A stretch of 64,000 bases of DNA from Lachnospiraceae bacterium (GTDB lineage: Bacteria > Bacillota > Clostridia > Lachnospirales > Lachnospiraceae): assembly GCA_015057625.1 (NCBI GenBank), contig SVDZ01000002.1, positions 128,865 through 192,864 on the forward strand, read 5' to 3'. The notes below the pieces were generated by a model that worked only from the letters and a program-made list of their open reading frames with translations, did not search any database and had not been told where the DNA came from. This document shows, in pieces, positions 1 to 9,405 of this stretch (positions are counted from its first letter, which is position 1; the number at the start of each line of letters is the position of its first letter). A program made the translations under genes and the position numbers.

Positions 1-1
1 T

Positions 2-409
2 GATGATGGGTTTAAAACATTTACAGTGAATGGAGATGAAAATAGAGTTGTACGCTTTAATCCTAGTGATTTTGGAATTTTAACAAGAGCGGAAGAAACA
101 GAACAGGCATTCAATGAAATAGGCTCTAAATTGGAAAGTATGGGGAATACAGATGACGTAAGCGTAGAACAGATAGCTCAAGTACTTAGAGAAACAGAAT
201 CAGATGTTAAAAGACAGTTTGATTATATGTTCAATAGTTCTGTATCAGATGTTCTTTTCGTTGGTCAGTCTCCTATTGCTATTGTTAATGGAGAATTTTT
301 ATTTAAGAGAATATTGGATGCAACAATGCCAATTATAGTTGAATCAATCAGTGAGGAGAAAAAGAAAGCAGAAAAGAAAATGGCTAAATATACGGAGCAA
401 TATAAATGA
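2..409 (+). CDS. Phage tail assembly chaperone (5' end outside window)
   Basis: The reading frame is open from base 2 to the stop at 407-409, with no Shine-Dalgarno sequence before the first internal start (GTG at 26). The gene therefore probably begins left of the window, and only its last ~135 codons are seen. Position and size fit the small protein encoded just before the Gp15-like protein and the tape measure in siphophages. Such proteins keep the tape measure soluble while the tail assembles. The visible part is acidic and helical, with a Lys/Glu-rich C-terminus. It overlaps the next gene by 4 bp (ATGA), which suggests translational coupling. I assign the role from gene order and general sequence character, not from a specific motif. 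Confidence 0.6.
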   Translation, partial: DDGFKTFTVNGDENRVVRFNPSDFGILTRAEETEQAFNEIGSKLESMGNTDDVSVEQIAQVLRETESDVKRQFDYMFNSSVSDVLFVGQSPIAIVNGEFLFKRILDATMPIIVESISEEKKKAEKKMAKYTEQYK

Positions 410-966
410 TAGGAAGGCTACCCACCAAAGTTGCTGTGGGCGATATTGAGTGGGATATTAGAACTGACTATAGAGATATATTAACCATTTTTTGTGCTTT
501 CAATGATCCGGAACTTAACACAGAGGAAAAAGTTATCGTATGCCTGACGATATTTTATATAGATTTTGATAAATTGAATCCATCATTGTATAAAGAAGCT
601 TATGAAAGAGCTATATGGTTTTTTAACCAAGGAAAGAATCAAGAGGACAAACATTCTCCGAAACTATTAGACTGGGAACAGGATGAAAGTCTTATTTTTT
701 CAGAGGTTAATAAAGTGGCAGGCATGGAAGTTAGAAATTTGGAATACATGCATTGGTGGACATTCATGGGATATTATATGGGAATAGGAGAGGGATTGTT
801 CTCCGAAGTACTTAATATCCGAAGTAAAAAAGCGAAGAATAAAAAATTAGAAAAACATGAAAAAGAATTTTATGCTCAAAATAAATCTTTAATTGATTTG
901 AAGATTAAATTAAGTGAAGAGGAAAAAGAAGCTCAGAAAGAACTTGAAGAGTTGCTAGGGTTATAG
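406..966 (+). CDS. Phage Gp15-like protein
   Basis: This 186-residue protein resembles the bacteriophage Gp15 family (Phage_Gp15), found directly upstream of tape-measure genes in Listeria and clostridial siphophages. The start reads MIGRLPTKVAVGDIEWDIRT, followed by an aromatic, mostly helical core and a charged Lys/Glu C-terminus that could form a coiled coil. It likely acts with the preceding protein in tail assembly. The start ATG overlaps the upstream stop codon. A terminator-like hairpin covers the last codons (see 947-982). Family membership is fairly secure from sequence feel and context; the molecular role is inferred. Confidence 0.7.
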   Translation: MIGRLPTKVAVGDIEWDIRTDYRDILTIFCAFNDPELNTEEKVIVCLTIFYIDFDKLNPSLYKEAYERAIWFFNQGKNQEDKHSPKLLDWEQDESLIFSEVNKVAGMEVRNLEYMHWWTFMGYYMGIGEGLFSEVLNIRSKKAKNKKLEKHEKEFYAQNKSLIDLKIKLSEEEKEAQKELEELLGL

Positions 967-982
967 CAGCTCTTATTTTTAT
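947..982 (+). terminator. Terminator-like hairpin between Gp15 gene and tape measure
   Basis: AAGAGTTGCT (947-956) pairs with AGCAGCTCTT (965-974), with one G-T wobble, around an 8-nt loop; ATTTTTAT follows. The stop codon of the Gp15-like gene lies at the loop/3'-arm border. It has the form of an intrinsic terminator and could lower expression of the tape measure relative to the chaperones. Confidence 0.55.
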
Positions 983-1001
983 GCAAAGAGAGGTGAGGGC
1001 A

Positions 1002-3773
1002 TTGGCAGCTGATGGCAATTTGGAATTTGATGTGACTGCAGATACAGATTCGTTTGATTCTGCAATGAGAAATATGGAATCAGAATCCAAGTCACTTACA
1101 GGATATTTAAAAGAACTTGGTAGCAGATTCAAAAATGCATTTTCAACACAGTCTACAGAGTCAGCAACATCAAGAATGATGAGTCTTGAAGAGCAAATCA
1201 GAAAAGCAGAAAATGCACTTGCTGAAGCTGAGCAGAAGCAGAGAGAGTTTGCAACCGCAGAGATTCCAACAAAAGAATATAGTAAATTGGAAAATGCTGC
1301 TAAAAAAGCAGAAAATGAACTTCTGACATTACTGAATGAGAGAGAACGTTTTATTGAGTCTGGTGGAAGTGAATATGACCCTTTTTATATCAAAATGACC
1401 CAAGATATTGACAAGACAGAAGAAAAATTGCAACATCTCGAAAGCTCAATTCAAGCACTAAAAAATAGTGGAAAAGCATTCACTACGAGTGAGGATAATT
1501 CGGAACAGATGCAACGTTTTTCTGACAATGTAACAACCGCTCAAAATAGACTTGATATCTTGAATCAAAGAATGGTCGAACTACAGGAGAGGGAAAGTGA
1601 GGCGACAAGTTACGGTCAAATATTAATGCAATCTATCCAGGAGTCTTGTCCACCAGCAGGAGCAGCACTTCGAATAGTAAGTGGTGGTGTAGGATTGGTT
1701 GGAACGGCAGTGAAAGGCTCGTTTACAGCTGCGTCTAAATTGATTCCGTTTATGATTACCGGGATGAAAAAGGTTGGGAGTACAGTTTTAAATGTTGCCT
1801 CTCATGTAGGGAAATTGGGAGCTAGGATGTTCTCAACATTGAATCCTTTACCCAAATTGTTCTCAAAAGCAACTGATAAATCGGGCGGATTTATTAAGAA
1901 GTTAGGTGGAATGGTAAAAAGAGTATTTGTATTTACAGTTATTACAAAGGCTCTCAGAGAAATAAAGAAAATAATGGGTAGTCTGTTCAATAATGATAAG
2001 CAGTTATCAAGTTATTTCGCACAGATAAAGGGAAATCTCATTACTGCATTTGCACCTATATATGAATTCGTTCTTCCAGGGATAAGGCTGCTTATGTCTG
2101 CACTTGCTAACTTTACGGCATATCTGGCAAATGTGACTAGTAGGATTTTCGGAAAGACAATAGCTCAAAGTCAGGCTTTAGGGAAGACTCTTGGTAAGCA
2201 GGCCAAAGAAACAGATAAGACAGCAAAATCTACTAAAGATGCTAATAAGCAATTAGCATCTTATGATGAATTAAATGTGATGCAGGATAATTCTTCAGAT
2301 GATGATAGTGATTCTATAGCACCAAAGTTTGATGCGAAGGAGATGTCTGTAGATTGGGTTGACAAAATTAAGGAGATGATAGCTGACGGTGATTGGGAAG
2401 GCATAGGGAAAATGGTTTCCGATAAAATGGCTGATTCCCTTGAAACTATTAAGTGGTCAAAGATTAAGAAAAAATGCAGGACCATAGCAACGATATTGGC
2501 AAGAACCTTGAATGGCTTTTTCTCAAATATGAGGCTTGCAACAGATATAGGAAGCACTATAGCAGAGGCTTTTAACACAGGATTGGAATTTGCCTACACG
2601 TTCCTAAAGACTTTCGACTTTGACCAATTAGGGCAGTTTTTAGGAAATGGATTAAATGGTGCAATATCTTCGTTTGATTGGAAATTATTAGGTAAGACTT
2701 TTGGAACAGGAATACAGTCTGCGATAGATACAGTGAGTGGATTTGTAAACACGTATAATTGGGGTTCATTTGCTAGTGGAGTTTCAACATCTATCAATAC
2801 TACTTTTGACAGTATTGATTTTGCAGAAGCAGGAACTACATTAGGAAATGGTGTCAAAGGTATATTTACAGAAATTAGTACATTCTTAGAAGAAGTTAAT
2901 TGGAAAAAGATTGGTAAGGATATATCTACATTTATTAAAAGTATTGATTGGTCTGGTGTTGCTTCGTCAATTTTTGAATCTATAGGAGCAGCACTTGGCG
3001 CAGCTGTTTCGTTTTTATGGGGAGCAATTGAGGATTCAGTTAAGAAGATTAGGGATTATTGGAATGAAAGATTAAAAGGAAAAAAAGGCGAAGATTGGCT
3101 AAAAGGGCTAAAAGATGGTATTGTAGACGGATTTAAAAATATTGGAACGTGGATAAAAGAACATATTTTTGACCCTTTTATAAAAGGAATAAAGAAGGCT
3201 TTTGGCATTAATTCTCCATCAAAAGTTATGACAGAATATGGTGGTTACATTATGGAAGGGCTGAAGAATGGAATTGAAGGTTATGTTGGTATAATCAAAG
3301 CTATATTTACAGGAATAAAAGATTTTATAAAAGGCATAATTGATGGAATTGTTGATTTTATCAATGGAATGATAACTCGTATTTTAGGAGGAATTAATGC
3401 TGTCATTGAAATGCTTAATAAGTTAAAAATTGACCTTCCTGACATCATGGGCGGTGGAAGTATAGGTTTCTCTTTAAAAAAGATAACTGTTGAAGATTAC
3501 CAAATTCCACATCTTGCAAAAGGTGCAGTAATTCCACCAAAAGCGCCATTCCTTGCTATGCTTGGTGATCAGCGCAACGGAACTAATATCGAGACTCCCC
3601 TTGATACTATGATACAGGCTTTTGAGACAGCGCTTGACAGAAGAGGTAGCAACGAAACAGGTGAAATAAATGTAAACGTATATCTTGAGGGAGATGCACA
3701 TGGAGTATTCAAGCTTGTTAGGACAGAAGCTCAGAAGCAGAAGAACAGAACCGGTAAGCCGGCATTCAGTTAG
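1002..3773 (+). CDS. Phage tail tape measure protein
   Basis: This protein of about 923 residues sets tail length and helps DNA passage in a long non-contractile tail. The N-terminal ~250 residues are rich in Ala, Glu, Gln and Lys, with predicted long coiled coils. A hydrophobic, glycine-rich stretch follows (about residues 215-400), then a region with repeated Trp-containing segments ending in DW or NW (about 450-700). The C-terminal part contains the GINSPSKVM motif common to clostridial tape measures. I prefer the TTG at 1002 to the ATG at 981: AGAGGTGAG lies just upstream of the TTG, no ribosome site precedes 981, and the resulting start MAADGNLEFDV matches family members. It is the longest prophage gene here. 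Confidence 0.9.
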   Translation: MAADGNLEFDVTADTDSFDSAMRNMESESKSLTGYLKELGSRFKNAFSTQSTESATSRMMSLEEQIRKAENALAEAEQKQREFATAEIPTKEYSKLENAAKKAENELLTLLNERERFIESGGSEYDPFYIKMTQDIDKTEEKLQHLESSIQALKNSGKAFTTSEDNSEQMQRFSDNVTTAQNRLDILNQRMVELQERESEATSYGQILMQSIQESCPPAGAALRIVSGGVGLVGTAVKGSFTAASKLIPFMITGMKKVGSTVLNVASHVGKLGARMFSTLNPLPKLFSKATDKSGGFIKKLGGMVKRVFVFTVITKALREIKKIMGSLFNNDKQLSSYFAQIKGNLITAFAPIYEFVLPGIRLLMSALANFTAYLANVTSRIFGKTIAQSQALGKTLGKQAKETDKTAKSTKDANKQLASYDELNVMQDNSSDDDSDSIAPKFDAKEMSVDWVDKIKEMIADGDWEGIGKMVSDKMADSLETIKWSKIKKKCRTIATILARTLNGFFSNMRLATDIGSTIAEAFNTGLEFAYTFLKTFDFDQLGQFLGNGLNGAISSFDWKLLGKTFGTGIQSAIDTVSGFVNTYNWGSFASGVSTSINTTFDSIDFAEAGTTLGNGVKGIFTEISTFLEEVNWKKIGKDISTFIKSIDWSGVASSIFESIGAALGAAVSFLWGAIEDSVKKIRDYWNERLKGKKGEDWLKGLKDGIVDGFKNIGTWIKEHIFDPFIKGIKKAFGINSPSKVMTEYGGYIMEGLKNGIEGYVGIIKAIFTGIKDFIKGIIDGIVDFINGMITRILGGINAVIEMLNKLKIDLPDIMGGGSIGFSLKKITVEDYQIPHLAKGAVIPPKAPFLAMLGDQRNGTNIETPLDTMIQAFETALDRRGSNETGEINVNVYLEGDAHGVFKLVRTEAQKQKNRTGKPAFS

Positions 3774-3786
3774 GAGGAAATAAGAC

Positions 3787-4194
3787 ATGGCAAATTTTCA
3801 AGGATGGCTTATAAAATGTGGAAATACAGAATTTCCTCTTAAGTATATTAAAGCTGAAACGTACAAATCAACAGACAATCAGAGAACTGAGATAAAGGCA
3901 TACCGTGATGCAAATAACCTGCTTCATAGACAGACAAGTAAGAATTATAAAACGAAAATAGAATTTGAGACTTGCTCATTATCATTAGCAGAGCTAAGTG
4001 AGATACAAGCACTCCTTAGCTCTAATTTTATCGATTCCACCCAACGTAAGATGGTTGTTTCTTATTGGAATAACGAGAACTTAACCTATAAAAAAGCAAC
4101 CGTGTACGTTCCGGATATTGATTACACAATCAAAGCAATTAAAGGGAATGATATAACATATAACGGAATAAGAATAGCGTTTATTCAGTATTAG
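3787..4194 (+). CDS. Phage tail protein, small (DUF6711-like)
   Basis: This 135-residue protein follows the tape measure, with a clear AGGAGG ribosome site overlapping the tape-measure stop. It begins MANFQGWLIKCG and is beta-rich without membrane segments. Proteins of this size and place in clostridial siphophages are annotated as tail or DUF6711-type proteins; a distal-tail (Dit) role is possible by position, though it is short for a canonical Dit. The function is inferred from synteny only. Confidence 0.55.
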   Translation: MANFQGWLIKCGNTEFPLKYIKAETYKSTDNQRTEIKAYRDANNLLHRQTSKNYKTKIEFETCSLSLAELSEIQALLSSNFIDSTQRKMVVSYWNNENLTYKKATVYVPDIDYTIKAIKGNDITYNGIRIAFIQY

Positions 4195-4212
4195 GAAGGG
4201 AGATGGAAAACA

Positions 4213-6246
4213 GTGATTAATGTATCAGAGTTTACTAAGAAGGTATACTCAGAAATGAATGTCCCTAAATACCTGACAGTCTCTTTCCCTAACGATAATA
4301 TTCCAGACATAACAAATGAAAATATATACGGTGAGTCTATGAAACTTACGCAAAGTATTTGCGAGGATAATATACTGTCTTTCGGTGGATGTAATGCATC
4401 TCAGTTCGAATTAACAGTTATGGATATTCAACAGGATTTATCGGACAAAGATATAATGGTGACTATGAGTTTGAAAGATCCTGGTTATGTAGGAGAGTTT
4501 GTAAATGGAAAAAATTACAGTGAAAATGAAGTGGTGTTGATTGAAAATGAATATTATCGTTTTTTGCAAGATTTTGGGAGAATACTTAATATTTCAGAAT
4601 TAAGTAGAACTGTTTCCTCACAAACAATTCGTTATACTAGCGGAACATTTTACACTAATGAAGTGTCGCACCTAATGTTCAGTAGAACGACAAATTTTCA
4701 GGCAACAATAACATTAATTGAGTATTATCCAAATAATGTCAGTGTAGTGGATGGAATATTAATTGCATCAGGAAATGAAGCGGAAATAAGGAATGATTAT
4801 ATTGTTTTTTCAAGATTGCCAGCTATTGATGATGATATGTTATCTTTCGAAAATCAGACAAGGACAAGAAATTTTTCATGGATTGGAAATGAGTTGCTGA
4901 TAAACGTTGGGGATGATATATCAAAATTTAAATTCTCTGTAAAAATAGAGACGCAATATAGGGAAAGATTTGAGAGAAGTAAAATATATTTAACTCCAAA
5001 TAATATCGAGGACTATTTGGAAACTCAAAATGATTATATAGACACGAGCGAAACAGATGACATTGTCCTGTTCAGAGGACGAATTATTTCAGCAAAAAAA
5101 CAAAAGGATAAAAGGCTAAAAGATATTTTGGCTTATGACAGCTTCTATGATTATTCGTCTGTAGATGTAATAGCGTGGATGGAAAATAATAGTTATCTCG
5201 ATTATCATTACAGAGGAGCCTGGAGCAGAGATGTATTATACGCAGAGGATGATATAGTTAAGTTTGTTATACAGACTCAGTCAGGTCCAAGAGTCGATTA
5301 CTATAGATGTTTAAGCGACGCTGCACCTATGAATGTTCCACCTTCAAGTGGATCCGTTAATTGGGAGTATTGCTCTGAAGCTTCAATTAATGTAGTTACT
5401 ATTGGAGATATGATGGATGAACTGGCAACTGATATTGGAACAGAAATTGATATTACAGAAACTCCTACACCAACATTGGTGATGCAAAATTGCAAGGCTG
5501 TATTTAAGAAACAGGATACTCAGTATGCTGCAACTAGATTGATGTATGAATATTTTAACAACAATTCGTTGAATGGATATATCAATCCAGTTACAGGCAA
5601 GATTGATGGTAGAAATCTTAACAGAATTTTCACGGCAGATTCGAATTATGTCGGCAAATGGAATACACTTAGGCATTTTTCAGCAGGAGAAATCGTTTCT
5701 TACAAAAATACATATGGCAGTGTTTACTTCTATTATAAAGCAAAAGTAGGTTCTGATGCGATTGTTCCGGAAAACGAGGATTATTGGGAAAAGATGCCAG
5801 CATTATACTATCCGGATGACGGACATTTTAATTATTCTGAATTGTATGATTATGATTCGTTAGATTATCAGGATTATGATTATGAATGCACGGGAAGATG
5901 TTTGTTTGATGCTGATGGAAATGCAATAAAGGGCTCAATGTCTGATACTAATGTAAGAATAGAGGAAGGTATGCTGTTGACAGCTGCTGAATTAAACAGT
6001 GTAGTTATATGGCCAGATTTAGTTAATCCTTCAACCCCACCATTAAACATTGCTTTTACACCAACTCGAATGAATGCTGTCGGGTTACCTTTTGTTCAGC
6101 CGGGAGATTGGATTTCTTATGATGTCGAGGAATATAATCCGGATACTGATTCAGGAATTGTTAAAAATAAAAAGACAGTGATTCTTAGCAGAGTGTTGAG
6201 CGGAATTAATGCTCTTACAGATGAAATAGAGGCGAGATATGAATAA
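4213..6246 (+). CDS. Phage tail structural protein (Tal/baseplate-like)
   Basis: This 677-residue protein starts at a GTG with GGAAGGGAG upstream. It follows the tape measure and a small tail protein, the usual place for the tail-associated (Tal/baseplate hub) protein. The sequence is beta-rich with many Asp, Asn and Tyr residues. Two segments near residues 100-115 and 480-520 (GKNYSENEVV and a WNTLRHFSAGEIVSYKN stretch) resemble the short aromatic carbohydrate-contact modules seen in tail fibres. A Tyr/Asp-rich run (about residues 540-560) is conspicuous. No peptidase or lytic motif is visible. The tail-tip role rests on gene order. Confidence 0.6.
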   Translation: MINVSEFTKKVYSEMNVPKYLTVSFPNDNIPDITNENIYGESMKLTQSICEDNILSFGGCNASQFELTVMDIQQDLSDKDIMVTMSLKDPGYVGEFVNGKNYSENEVVLIENEYYRFLQDFGRILNISELSRTVSSQTIRYTSGTFYTNEVSHLMFSRTTNFQATITLIEYYPNNVSVVDGILIASGNEAEIRNDYIVFSRLPAIDDDMLSFENQTRTRNFSWIGNELLINVGDDISKFKFSVKIETQYRERFERSKIYLTPNNIEDYLETQNDYIDTSETDDIVLFRGRIISAKKQKDKRLKDILAYDSFYDYSSVDVIAWMENNSYLDYHYRGAWSRDVLYAEDDIVKFVIQTQSGPRVDYYRCLSDAAPMNVPPSSGSVNWEYCSEASINVVTIGDMMDELATDIGTEIDITETPTPTLVMQNCKAVFKKQDTQYAATRLMYEYFNNNSLNGYINPVTGKIDGRNLNRIFTADSNYVGKWNTLRHFSAGEIVSYKNTYGSVYFYYKAKVGSDAIVPENEDYWEKMPALYYPDDGHFNYSELYDYDSLDYQDYDYECTGRCLFDADGNAIKGSMSDTNVRIEEGMLLTAAELNSVVIWPDLVNPSTPPLNIAFTPTRMNAVGLPFVQPGDWISYDVEEYNPDTDSGIVKNKKTVILSRVLSGINALTDEIEARYE

Positions 6247-6257
6247 GGAGGATAATT

Positions 6258-8147
6258 ATGTCAGATTTAGTAGTTAAAGGAATAATGACTCAGGAGGGAG
6301 TTGCTAAGTATGATTATGAAGCCCTTGCAAACAAGCCTGAAAATCCTGTGCCGGAGTCTCGCAAGGTGGCAGGTATGACGTTGGAAGATGATATAGAAGC
6401 AATAGATCTGTTGGCAATTATATTGTCTTTATGTAACGATAATCCGTTAGCGGCCGCGTTATTGGCGAGTGCATTAGAAAAGGTTGCTGATGATGCTATG
6501 AGCAGTGGCTCTAAGAATGCTGTGCAAAATAAAGTAGTTAAAGCGTATGTTGATCAAATCGCAAGTGCAATTGGACAGGCAGTGTCAGCACTTGACAGAA
6601 ATAAAGTGCCTACTACAAGAACTATAGCAGGGCGGAGTCTTGATAGTGATATTTCGCAAGATACATTAGGCAGCTTAGTAACACAAGCATTTGCCGCAGG
6701 AGGATCTTGGTACTCCACACTTATCCCTTGGATGATAAATTATTGCGGAAGCAAGACACAGCAGGATGCAAACACAGAAAGTATTTCAAACATACAAACT
6801 ACGTATGCTACTAAGACATACGTTGATAATGCAGAAGCCGAAGCCAAAGATTACACAGATGAACAAGTCAAAAAGACATATCCACTTGCCGCCGCAGAGG
6901 GTTCAATAATCTCAATCACAGATGGAGCGGACAACGTACCAATCAAAGATTTAACAGTAGGAATTGAACCGAAGCAAGCAGGAAGCGGAACACCTTCTCC
7001 GACTAATATTAGACCGTTAAGCGGATGGGAAAGTGTAAAGATTTTCAATGGCGGATATAATTTGTATAATAAATTAACAAATACAGATAGTTATTATCTT
7101 GATGACAATGGAAATGAAGTCAGCAATCCATCTTGGGTAATAACAGATTTTATTCCGACATCGAGCGCAATGTCATATACAGGGATAAAAAATGCAGGCA
7201 ATGCTCCGTATTCTTGCTATTATGATGAAAACAAAACTTTTATTTCATCATTTAAACAAACAACAGGTATAAATGAAATAGTACCTCCATCAAATGCAAA
7301 GTGGGTTAAATTTTCAATTATAAAAGTTGCTCCATATTCGGATAATTTATCGTTTGAAATATACGGAGGAAATCTCAACGAAATCAATCTTGGCAGAACA
7401 GTCTACGGTGGAAGCCTTGATGTGACTACGGGATTGCTTACGGTGGATAGAGCAATAGTTGATATGGGAGCGCTAACTTGGGTTAAACAGGCACAAAACC
7501 ATAGATTTTACACCGACTCACTTGCTTCAGTACTTGAGAAACAGCCTGTTGATATAAGCGACAACTTATTGTGTTCGATGTATAAAAATATAATTTGGAA
7601 TGATAGTGAAGATTTGTTTACCTCAATGTATACTGCATCAGATTATAGAAGAATATATGTTAAAGACACAAATCAAGATGCAACTTCGGCAGAAGACTTT
7701 CAAACATACGTTACAGGGCAAACGATTGTCTATCCATTAGCCGAACCTCAAACCTATCAATTAACGCCTATTCAAATTGCAACCTTGCTTGGCAACAACA
7801 CAATATATGCAGATTGTGGAGATAGCACACTCGATTACTACGCAGATATAACCGACACATTGAACAACCTGCCAAAGACCAATAATGCAAAAGGTATTAA
7901 GATAAACACTGACAACGAATACGAGATAAATCCTGCAACGACAGGAGAAATTAAATCCGCAGTATCAACAACAAAGCCTATTGTGGCAAATTCGGTAGGA
8001 GTTGCAACATTTTACGGACTAGCAAAAGCCTCAGGAGATAGAACACAATCTGCAAGTGCAAATCCTGTTGGAACATATACCGACACCGCAAAAGAAAAAA
8101 TCCAACAAATGATTGGAATTCTTTCAGTTGAGGAGGTGGGATTTTAA
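6258..8147 (+). CDS. Phage tail fibre-like protein
   Basis: This 629-residue protein has an AAGGAGG ribosome site. The N-terminus carries two related segments (RKVAGMTLEDDIEAIDL and RTIAGRSLDSDISQDTL) of a type found in many Firmicute tail-fibre and appendage proteins. A short helical stretch follows (about 170-210), then a beta-rich domain starting at IKDLTVGIEPKQAGSGTPSP, a phrase typical of phage minor structural proteins that bind surface ligands. The C-terminal ~90 residues repeat the ASGDRTQSASANPVGTY type of fibre tip. The stop overlaps the next start (TAATG). It is probably part of the host-contact apparatus; the ligand is unknown. Confidence 0.65.
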   Translation: MSDLVVKGIMTQEGVAKYDYEALANKPENPVPESRKVAGMTLEDDIEAIDLLAIILSLCNDNPLAAALLASALEKVADDAMSSGSKNAVQNKVVKAYVDQIASAIGQAVSALDRNKVPTTRTIAGRSLDSDISQDTLGSLVTQAFAAGGSWYSTLIPWMINYCGSKTQQDANTESISNIQTTYATKTYVDNAEAEAKDYTDEQVKKTYPLAAAEGSIISITDGADNVPIKDLTVGIEPKQAGSGTPSPTNIRPLSGWESVKIFNGGYNLYNKLTNTDSYYLDDNGNEVSNPSWVITDFIPTSSAMSYTGIKNAGNAPYSCYYDENKTFISSFKQTTGINEIVPPSNAKWVKFSIIKVAPYSDNLSFEIYGGNLNEINLGRTVYGGSLDVTTGLLTVDRAIVDMGALTWVKQAQNHRFYTDSLASVLEKQPVDISDNLLCSMYKNIIWNDSEDLFTSMYTASDYRRIYVKDTNQDATSAEDFQTYVTGQTIVYPLAEPQTYQLTPIQIATLLGNNTIYADCGDSTLDYYADITDTLNNLPKTNNAKGIKINTDNEYEINPATTGEIKSAVSTTKPIVANSVGVATFYGLAKASGDRTQSASANPVGTYTDTAKEKIQQMIGILSVEEVGF

Positions 8148-9049
8148 TGGCAACTTATGGAGTAACAGATGAGCAATTAACTGCTATTGCAGATGAAATA
8201 AGATTAAAATTGGATTTAGTCTCTGAAATAACTGTTGACGAAATGCCAGAAAAAATTAGAGCAATAGATGGCGGTGGAGGAACACAAGTTCTTGATGGAG
8301 TTATACAGGGTACTATTACGAGCGTTAATTCAAATGCCACAAGCATACGAAATTATGCTTTTTACGGTGGTACACAATTTACTTCAATGAATTTTCCTGA
8401 AGCAACAGCAATAGGAAACGAAGCATTTAGACTTTGTGATAATCTTTTCGCAATAAATTTTCCTAAAGTAACTACAATAGGCAGTAGTGCCTTTCGTGGT
8501 TGTACTAGTTTGCTGTCTGTTAATATGGAAAAGGCTGAAAGTATTGGAAATTCTGCATTCTATGGATGTAACAATGTAACATCTGTAAATTTACCCAATG
8601 TTACAACGTTGGGTAGTTCGGCATTTAATAGCTGTTCGAGATTGAGCAGCGTATATCTACCAAAGTTAACCGCTATACAAGGAGAAACGTTTTATAACAA
8701 TGGCTCTCTAGTCACAGTTCATTTTCCAGCGGTGACGCAAATAAACGGCGGTATGGCATTTAGAGGATGCGGTAATTTAGAAGTTGCTAATTTCCCAGCT
8801 TTAGAGTCATTAGGTTCTAATCATTTCATATATTGTAATAAATTAACGACTTTAATTTTAGGATTAGATCACGTTTGTGAACTCACTGCTGTTTCAGCTC
8901 TTAATAACACTCCATTCGCTAGTAATGGAACTGGTGGAACATTATACGTACCAAGAGATTTAATAGAGGATTATCAAGCAGCAACCAATTGGAGCACAAT
9001 TTTAGGTTATCCAAACAATCAAATATTAGCCATTGAAGATATGGCATAA
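8147..9049 (+). CDS. Phage BspA-like leucine-rich-repeat protein (putative receptor-binding)
   Basis: This 300-residue protein is translationally coupled to the fibre gene. Residues 1-45 form the small helical module MATYGVTDEQLTAIADEIR found at the start of many clostridial phage tail proteins. From about residue 60 to 240 there are roughly seven to eight repeats of the BspA/LRR_5 type, recognisable by I-G-x-x-A-F and C-x-x-L-x-x-V-x-x-P-x-V units about 23 residues long. The C-terminal ~40 residues match the cap seen on such domains (GTLYVPRDLIEDYQAA). LRR_5 domains are known from bacterial and protozoan surface proteins and mediate binding. Here the context argues for host or mucus attachment by the virion. 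Confidence 0.75.
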   Translation: MATYGVTDEQLTAIADEIRLKLDLVSEITVDEMPEKIRAIDGGGGTQVLDGVIQGTITSVNSNATSIRNYAFYGGTQFTSMNFPEATAIGNEAFRLCDNLFAINFPKVTTIGSSAFRGCTSLLSVNMEKAESIGNSAFYGCNNVTSVNLPNVTTLGSSAFNSCSRLSSVYLPKLTAIQGETFYNNGSLVTVHFPAVTQINGGMAFRGCGNLEVANFPALESLGSNHFIYCNKLTTLILGLDHVCELTAVSALNNTPFASNGTGGTLYVPRDLIEDYQAATNWSTILGYPNNQILAIEDMA

Positions 9050-9066
9050 AAGAAAGGAGCAATAAT

Positions 9067-9342
9067 ATGCACGAATATTTACTATTAGTTTACGAAAATG
9101 ATGAGAACGGAAACAAGAAAAACGGAGTTGAGCCGCAATATTTTGAATTTGATAACAAACTCAAATTAAGAGCGAAATATAGCTACTTCAGGAACATGTA
9201 TCAGACTACAACAAATCCTGAAACAGGAGAAGTTGTTACCACAGGAATAAAAGCATACACAGTTGAATTATCACAGTGCAGGTACAAGACAATGAGCAAG
9301 GCTGATGCAGATGCGTTTATCGCCAGCATAGTTGAATCATAG
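9067..9342 (+). CDS. Small conserved phage protein of unknown function
   Basis: This 91-residue soluble protein has an AAGGAG site five to nine bases upstream of its ATG. It begins MHEYLLLVYENDENGNKKNG and ends in a helical segment SKADADAFIASIVES. It lies between the tail-fibre/LRR genes and the holin, where clostridial prophages often have small proteins annotated only as hypothetical or XkdX-like. I do not recognise a family. An intrinsic terminator follows it, so it is likely the last gene of the structural operon. Confidence 0.6.
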   Translation: MHEYLLLVYENDENGNKKNGVEPQYFEFDNKLKLRAKYSYFRNMYQTTTNPETGEVVTTGIKAYTVELSQCRYKTMSKADADAFIASIVES

Positions 9343-9355
9343 GTAAAGTGTTTTT

Positions 9356-9380
9356 GAGACAGGTTGACTGTCTTTTTTTT
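9356..9380 (+). terminator. Intrinsic terminator before the lysis genes
   Basis: GACAG (9358-9362) and CTGTC (9368-9372) form a short stem with a 5-nt loop, followed by eight T residues. It separates the structural genes from the holin. Confidence 0.6.
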
Positions 9381-9405
9381 ATGCAGAGAAAGGAGAAAAT
9401 AGCAA

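Noticed and set aside
340..410. Programmed -1 frameshift joining the tail chaperone and the Gp15-like protein
   Set aside because: The relative frame is -1, but the second frame has a stop at 385-387 and the remaining 20 bases contain no slippery heptamer. A simple ATGA overlap explains the pair.
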